Shown: one piece after another, positions 44,226-48,325 of the stretch
How positions within the stretch are numbered: position 1 is the stretch's first letter
Layout: each line of letters starts with the position of its first letter
Program-made: the position numbers and the translations under genes
NCBI GenBank assembly: GCA_029880325.1
Contig: JAOUOP010000061.1
Span: forward strand, 1 to 48,325
Reading direction: 5' to 3'
Source: Myxococcales bacterium
GTDB lineage: Bacteria; Myxococcota_A; Polyangia; Polyangiales; JAFGIB01
Length of the DNA: 48,325 nt
Notes under the pieces: generated by a model
Database searches by the model: none
Told to the model about the DNA's origin: nothing
The model's input: only the letters and a program-made list of their open reading frames with translations

Positions 44226-45526
44226 TCCTGCGCGACCCGGTCCACGGCCTGGTGGCCTTCGAGGGCCGGAGCGAGCAGGTGGTGACGCGGCTGCTTGCGA
44301 CCCGCGAGGTCCAGCGCCTGCGCGACGTGCGCCAGCTCGGCTTCACGTCCCTGGTCTTCCCGGGCGCCGAGCACTCGCGCTTCGCCCACTCCCTGGGCGC
44401 CGCGCACGTGCTCAACCGCATGATGGGGCGGCTGCGCTCGGTGGAGGGCCTGTTGCCGCTCGAGCAGCGCCTGGACGACGAGGCCGAGGCCGACGCCCTG
44501 GCCGCGGCCCTGCTCCACGACATCGGTCACGGCCCCTTCTCCCACCTCTTCGAGGAAGTGCTGCCCGGGGCGCGCCATCACGAAGCCTGGACGCTGCAGA
44601 TCCTGCGCGACCCGGGAACCGACGTGCACCGGGCCCTGCGCGCGCTGTCTCTGGGCATGCCCGAGCGCGTGGCGGACCTGCTCGAAGGCAGTCACCGCCT
44701 GCCCTACCTGGCGCGCTGCATCAGCGGGCGCCTGGACGCCGACCGCGCCGACTACCTGCTGCGCGACAGCCACATGACGGGCGTCAGCTACGGCGTCTAC
44801 GACCTGGACTGGCTGCTACAGGCGCTGACCTTCGGCGAGCTCGAGGGCGGCCGCTGGGTGGTGGCCATCGAGGGGCGCAAGGGCCTGCCTCCGATCGAAG
44901 GCTTCTTTCTGGCGCGCCAGTTCATGTACCAGCAGGTCTACCACCACAAGGCCACGCGCGCGGCCGAGCTGCTCATCCGCGGCATCTTCGAGCGCGTCGC
45001 CGAGCTGGTGCGCGAGGGGCGGCCGGCCCCGGACACGCCGGCGATGCTGGTGTGCGCCGCGCACGGCCAGGTGGCGGAGCTGGGCGACTACCTGGACCTG
45101 GACGACGCCGTGCTGCTGGCGGCTTTTCGGCGTTGGGCGCGCGGCAGCGACCCGGTGCTGGCGGAGCTGACGCGGGCGCTGTTGCGCCGGGAGCTGCCCA
45201 AGACGCTCCCGCTACCGGCAGACCCCAGCACCTGGGACGAAGCCACCGAGCGCGCGCGCCAGGTGGTGAGCCAGGGCGGGCGGCGCGCGGACCTGTGGGT
45301 ACGCCTGGACGTGGCCGCCGACACCCCCTTCCAGGAAGACCCCGCGGACGCCGAGGGCGGCCTGTGGGTGAGCATCCGCCACCAGCCCATCCAGCGTCTG
45401 GGCGAGTGCTCATTCCTGCTCGGGCAGCTGCGCAACCAGCGCATCGAACGGCCGCGGCTGATCTTCCCGGCCGAGCAGCGCGATCGGGTGATCGCGGCGG
45501 TGGCTGGGCTGATCGCCGAAGCGTAG
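44222..45526 (+). CDS. HD-domain phosphohydrolase (COG1078-type, dNTPase-like)
   Basis: This 434-residue soluble protein begins ILRDPVHGLVAFEG, typical of the dGTPase/SAMHD1-like COG1078 group. Metal-binding residues are H56 (HSRFAHSLG), the HD pair H99/D100 in LLHDIGHGPFSH, and an Asp in LDADRADYLLRDS (172-182). It probably hydrolyses deoxynucleoside triphosphates to nucleoside and triphosphate, or another nucleotide; SAMHD1-like relatives can require nucleotide activation. It overlaps the metal-transporter gene by four bases (ATGA), so the two are co-translated. It ends 51 bases before the next gene. Confidence 0.9.
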   Translation: MILRDPVHGLVAFEGRSEQVVTRLLATREVQRLRDVRQLGFTSLVFPGAEHSRFAHSLGAAHVLNRMMGRLRSVEGLLPLEQRLDDEAEADALAAALLHDIGHGPFSHLFEEVLPGARHHEAWTLQILRDPGTDVHRALRALSLGMPERVADLLEGSHRLPYLARCISGRLDADRADYLLRDSHMTGVSYGVYDLDWLLQALTFGELEGGRWVVAIEGRKGLPPIEGFFLARQFMYQQVYHHKATRAAELLIRGIFERVAELVREGRPAPDTPAMLVCAAHGQVAELGDYLDLDDAVLLAAFRRWARGSDPVLAELTRALLRRELPKTLPLPADPSTWDEATERARQVVSQGGRRADLWVRLDVAADTPFQEDPADAEGGLWVSIRHQPIQRLGECSFLLGQLRNQRIERPRLIFPAEQRDRVIAAVAGLIAEA

Positions 45527-45577
45527 TAAGCTGGTGCGAGATGCGGGGGCGGTGGCCTGCGCCCGTGGAGATCCGAG

Positions 45578-46282
45578 ATGGTCCTGCCGGGAGCGATTGT
45601 GCGTCGCCGCCGTCGATCAGTTCATCGAGCCAACGGCGTGTGCAGAGTAGCGGAGGGGGCAACGCCCGGGGGCCTCACTCGCGGGCGCGGCTGCTGGCGG
45701 CTGTTGGCGCTCTTGCATCTAGGCATGGCAGCTTGTGCACCGGGGACTTCGCTCCGCCTCGGGGAGCCGTCGGGCCACCATGCGCAGTGGGCACGGGAAC
45801 TGCGCGTCTGCGTGGTGGGTCTCGGGCCGGACCAGGACTCCGCAGATCAGAAATTGATCCGGATCGGCGAACCGCTCGCCCTCGCTGCCCGCCAGTACAC
45901 CCTGGTCGTCTCCGAGTGCTGGGACCGGACGGATGCCGTACCGCGCTTCACCTTCAAGCTTCGCGCCCAGCCTCACCATGAATACGAGTTGGCCGTGACC
46001 GCCTACACCCCATCGATGGGCGGCCCCGAAGGACCGAGCAAGATTCAGGAAATGGTGCTGCGGGACGTCACCGATGGGACGGAACTCGCTCGACAGTGGG
46101 CGCCCCGATCGACTCCCGGCTTCGGCTCGGAGATGCCCGTAGTTTCTGGAGGGTCAGGCGCGGCGGCGCCAAAGTGTGTGAAGATGCGTCTTTCGCCGAC
46201 AGCCACCTGCAACCGATTGCACCGCGCGCGGAGGGAGATCCGCGGAGGGAGATCCGTCCATGGTTGCCGGTGCGAAGTCTGA
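45578..46282 (+). CDS. Putative lipoprotein with doubtful C-terminus
   Basis: The frame encodes a hydrophobic segment and Cys (LLALLHLGMAACAPG, residues about 42-56), an atypical but usable lipobox. The mature part is a beta-rich domain containing VCVVGLGPDQDS, QYTLVVSECWDRTD and HHEYELAVTAYTPSMGGP. The N-terminal 40 residues are Arg-rich, so the true start may be later. After about residue 190 the sequence becomes low-sense and contains an exact 14-bp tandem duplication (46227-46240, 46241-46254). It also overlaps the transposase gene by 129 bases, tail to tail. The original stop was probably lost. Function unknown. Confidence 0.55.
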   Translation: MVLPGAIVRRRRRSVHRANGVCRVAEGATPGGLTRGRGCWRLLALLHLGMAACAPGTSLRLGEPSGHHAQWARELRVCVVGLGPDQDSADQKLIRIGEPLALAARQYTLVVSECWDRTDAVPRFTFKLRAQPHHEYELAVTAYTPSMGGPEGPSKIQEMVLRDVTDGTELARQWAPRSTPGFGSEMPVVSGGSGAAAPKCVKMRLSPTATCNRLHRARREIRGGRSVHGCRCEV

Positions 46283-47272
46283 GACCGTGGCGTCGGCTGG
46301 GGCAGCCGGCGAGGCGGGGTAGGGTATTGGAGCGTGGCGCGGGATCGAAAAACGGTGCACCGAGACGCACGCAGGCTGCAAGTTTACACCCCGAATCAGC
46401 GTGCGGACGCACGAATGCGTGCCCGGGCTCGGACCTGGCACGCGATAGGACACGTATTCGCTCAGGAACTGCGCGCGAGCTTCCCGTGCCTGTTCCGCGG
46501 CTTCGGGCTCACCGCCGGTGGCGAATGTGGGTCGTAGCGCGCCGAAGACTTCGTAGCTGCTCGAACGGCGCGTGAACTTCGATTGCACGGCGCTGGCTGG
46601 GGTACCGAACGCAAGGCCAAGCTTGCGGCGCTCGGTGCGTGCCTTGTCCGCAAGCACTTCGCAGCGTGACTTTAGCGCCTGCTGCGCTTCCTTGAGCCCG
46701 CCGTATTCGCGTAGCAGCGTCTCAGGCATCACGATGCGCAGCTCGATCTCGTCGGGCCAGTTCTTTTCCTTGTTGTTGGGATCGAAGTAGACCTCGGGCC
46801 GCTTGACCGCGAAGACCTTCTCGCCGATCTCGTTGCACTTGACCGTCACCCCGGGCCACGCCTCGTAGTCCCAGACACCCCCAGAGTCAGTCGGGTTGAC
46901 TAAGACGTAAGCCATTTCTTCCAAGACCGCCGCGGGGGAGGTGAGTTCGACCCGCGAGGTCTGATTCTTGTCATAAAACTCGCCGGACCAACCGCGGTGA
47001 CATTTCATGGCGTTGGCCAGGTCGCGGTGGAAGCCCCTCAAAAAGAGCGGAAGCGTGCCGAGCACGTCGGTAATGGTCTCGTGGTCGTGCGACGACATCT
47101 GGCAGAGGTTGTGCACGAGGATGCCGTGCTCATTGGCGTTGTAGCCGAGGGTGTAGAGGTAGATCTGTTGCGAGCGGCCGTTGGCATCGGGCCTCAGGAG
47201 CCAGCGCCTGCGCGTTGCTCGCCGGGTCAGCATGTAGGTCTTTCCAGGCAGGACGGGGCGGGCGAGGGGCAT
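46154..47272 (-). CDS. REP-associated tyrosine transposase-like protein (RAYT, IS200-type)
   Basis: From ATG 47272 the protein opens MPLARPVLPGKTYMLTRRAT, the standard RAYT start. Next come ILVHNLCQMSSHDHETITD, the HUH region with His-x-His but with S and D/E around it where MSNHYHLV is usual. LFLRGFHRDLANAMK and AYVLVNPTDSGGVWDYEAWPGV follow, holding the probable catalytic Tyr. These enzymes cut single strands at REP-type hairpins. The C-terminus beyond about residue 275 is Pro/Ser-rich, unlike family ends, and overlaps the neighbouring lipoprotein tail. Decay or readthrough is likely. Two short hairpins at 47353-47376 and 47384-47405 lie just upstream. Confidence 0.7.
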   Translation of the reverse strand: MPLARPVLPGKTYMLTRRATRRRWLLRPDANGRSQQIYLYTLGYNANEHGILVHNLCQMSSHDHETITDVLGTLPLFLRGFHRDLANAMKCHRGWSGEFYDKNQTSRVELTSPAAVLEEMAYVLVNPTDSGGVWDYEAWPGVTVKCNEIGEKVFAVKRPEVYFDPNNKEKNWPDEIELRIVMPETLLREYGGLKEAQQALKSRCEVLADKARTERRKLGLAFGTPASAVQSKFTRRSSSYEVFGALRPTFATGGEPEAAEQAREARAQFLSEYVSYRVPGPSPGTHSCVRTLIRGVNLQPACVSVHRFSIPRHAPIPYPASPAAPADATVSDFAPATMDGSPSADLPPRAVQSVAGGCRRKTHLHTLWRRRA

Positions 47273-47518
47273 GCCCGGCGGGCAACGCAAGCGCCATGCC
47301 GGAATCGGGCACAAGCAATTTCAAGTACTTGCGGCACCGAAGGTGTCGGATCGGCGGAGGCCTTTGAAAATCCGCCACCCCCCGCTGTGAAATGCGTCAC
47401 ACAGCGATTCGCGGGCTTCCGTAGGTTTCCGTCGGCAGGCCGGTTCATCCCGCCGCCCACGACGCCATGCTTTCAGGACATTTCGGGCAACGACTACCTC
47501 TCGCAGCGTCGTCCATTG

Positions 47519-47538
47519 GGTGCTACCTTGGTACTACC
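47519..47538 (+). promoter_or_regulatory. Tandem operator directly before the antitoxin gene
   Basis: GGTGCTACC (47519-47527) and GGTACTACC (47530-47538) are repeated with an 11-bp step, one helical turn. The second is symmetric (GGTA-C-TACC) and abuts the ATG at 47539; a partial copy, GACTACC, lies near 47492. No Shine-Dalgarno is present. The layout fits autoregulation by a ribbon-helix-helix antitoxin. Confidence 0.6.
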
Positions 47539-47769
47539 ATGTCGCACGCAGAGAAGCTCTCGGTCTCCTTGCCGGCCGACCAGGTGCGCTGGGCCAAGCG
47601 CGCCGCCCGGTCACGAAAGACCTCGTTTTCCGCCTTTCTGTCCCAGCTCATCGAGGAGCGGCGACAGCACGAGCACGCGCTGGAGGCCTTCGAATCGTAT
47701 TTCGGCGCCAAGGGTCGCGTGACCCCTGAAGAAGCGCAGGAGCTCAGACGCGAGTGGAAAGAGGAATAA
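47539..47769 (+). CDS. Ribbon-helix-helix antitoxin (VapB-like)
   Basis: This 76-residue protein begins with a ribbon-helix-helix fold: strand KLSVSLPADQV, a helix WAKRAARSRKTS and a second helix FSAFLSQLIEERR. An acidic C-terminal tail (ALEAFESYFGAKG, then EEAQELRREWKEE) would occupy the toxin active site. The start at ATG 47539 sits directly after the operator repeats; the frame extends upstream but reads through the operator. The gene overlaps the toxin by 16 bases, the usual antitoxin-first order. Confidence 0.85.
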   Translation: MSHAEKLSVSLPADQVRWAKRAARSRKTSFSAFLSQLIEERRQHEHALEAFESYFGAKGRVTPEEAQELRREWKEE

Positions 47770-48140
47770 CGCTCGACACTGGGGCCCTGATCGCCCTGGA
47801 GCGCCGGCGCGTGCATATTACCCGCCGTATTCGAGCGGCCATCCACTACCAGGATCCGGTGACGGTGCCGTCTCCTGTCGTGACCGAGTGGTGGCGGGGC
47901 GGTCGTAGGCAGCAGCGCTTCATGGCGCTATTCCAGCCTAAGGGACTTCGGGTCGAAGCGCCGTCGTTCGAACTGGCGCGAATCGCCGGTGAGGCCATCG
48001 CCCTGACCAACGCAACAGCCGTGGACGCCATCGTCATGGCGAGCGCAGCCCAGCGCGGAGACATCGTCTATACATCGGACCTGAGCGACCTCGAGCACCT
48101 GAGGGACGTGTTTCCCGGCGTGCGTCTGCTCCCTGTTTGA
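47754..48140 (+). CDS. PIN-domain ribonuclease toxin (VapC-like)
   Basis: This 128-residue protein is a PIN-domain toxin. The four acidic metal ligands are visible: D8 in GITLDTGALIALE, E45 in VVTEWW, D91 in ATAVDAIVMASAA, and D109/D112 in YTSDLSDLEHL. VapC enzymes cleave tRNA or rRNA when the antitoxin is degraded. It starts at GTG 47754, inside the antitoxin gene, which suggests translational coupling. The whole pair lies beside transposase sequences. The catalytic set looks intact. Confidence 0.88.
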   Translation: MERGITLDTGALIALERRRVHITRRIRAAIHYQDPVTVPSPVVTEWWRGGRRQQRFMALFQPKGLRVEAPSFELARIAGEAIALTNATAVDAIVMASAAQRGDIVYTSDLSDLEHLRDVFPGVRLLPV

Positions 48141-48224
48141 TTCGTGGGCGTTGCCGCCGATCCGTCGGAGATCCATCGGAGAGCCGCCGACCGTAGTTAG
48201 CTACCGCCAGAATACCAACCGAGC

Positions 48225-48325
48225 ATGATGCTGCTCTACGACCAACTCGACGGCTTGCTTCAGGTGCAGAAGTCGGCCGAGAAGCAGCTGGTGAAGGAGT
48301 CGGCAAAGCACCCAATTTCGACCAT
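48225..48325 (+). pseudogene. IS110-like transposase fragment, cut by the window edge
   Basis: The frame reads LPPEYQPSMMLLYDQLDGLL and then a Lys/Glu-rich helix ending ESAKHP. This resembles the middle of IS110-family transposases, just before their PGIGP motif. An in-frame stop (TAG at about 48195) lies upstream, so the catalytic N-terminal part is missing or in another frame. The end is beyond the window. It may be an old remnant or the second half of a frameshifted element. Confidence 0.45.

Overview
The window is high-GC bacterial chromosome. Several features point to Myxococcota (former Deltaproteobacteria): a surface protein with a MYXO-CTERM-like tail, a lipoprotein built from Myxococcus-type cysteine-rich repeats (DUF4215/TIGR02232), a small protein resembling the myxobacterial TIGR02265/DUF2378 family, a response regulator with a Pro/Ala-rich linker, and a GldA/GldF/GldG-like ABC operon followed by a DUF4340 gene. 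No rRNA or tRNA gene was seen. The taxonomic assignment is inferred from gene content only.

Layout. 1-3.0 kb: a 28-bp-period palindrome array in front of an HTH/pseudo-receiver/PilZ regulator, then a response regulator and the tRNA methyltransferase TrmB. 3.0-7.2 kb: a zinc-ribbon/STAND-ATPase/TPR protein whose predicted promoter implies a leaderless mRNA, and a polysaccharide deacetylase. 7.3-13.0 kb: a tight four-gene ABC operon (ATPase, permease, GldG-like, DUF4340). 13-18.4 kb: a CxxCxGxG mini-protein, a GT-C-type membrane protein, an OB-like lipoprotein and a HEAT-repeat secreted protein. 18.4-20.4 kb: a sigma-70-family factor with a long basic N-terminus and a strong terminator. 20.5-25.8 kb: a serpin gene broken by one missing base, a secreted protein, the collapsed remnant of a MYXO-CTERM-type gene, an orphan ExbD/TolR, a conserved hypothetical, a cache-like lipoprotein and Aat.

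25.8-36.1 kb is the most distinctive part. A lipoprotein of about 1613 residues carries 27 Cys-rich repeats of two length classes around a globular core. It is divergent from a two-gene operon encoding a thrombospondin-type-3 (TSP3) surface protein with a sorting tail and an OmpA-family protein that also carries TSP3 repeats. Together they look like a calcium-dependent envelope/surface module. 36-45.5 kb: a GreA/Rnk-like factor, the DUF2378-like protein, an APC permease-UspA-PTS EIIA triple fusion, PBP4, an oligopeptide-type binding lipoprotein, a His-rich-loop membrane transporter and an HD phosphohydrolase. 45.5-48.3 kb is a mobile-element/toxin-antitoxin patch: a decayed lipoprotein tail, a RAYT-like (REP-associated) transposase, a VapBC-type pair with an evident tandem operator, and an IS110-like fragment running off the right edge.

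Most coding assignments rest on recognisable motifs. Promoter and operator calls were read by eye and are tentative. No homology search was run.
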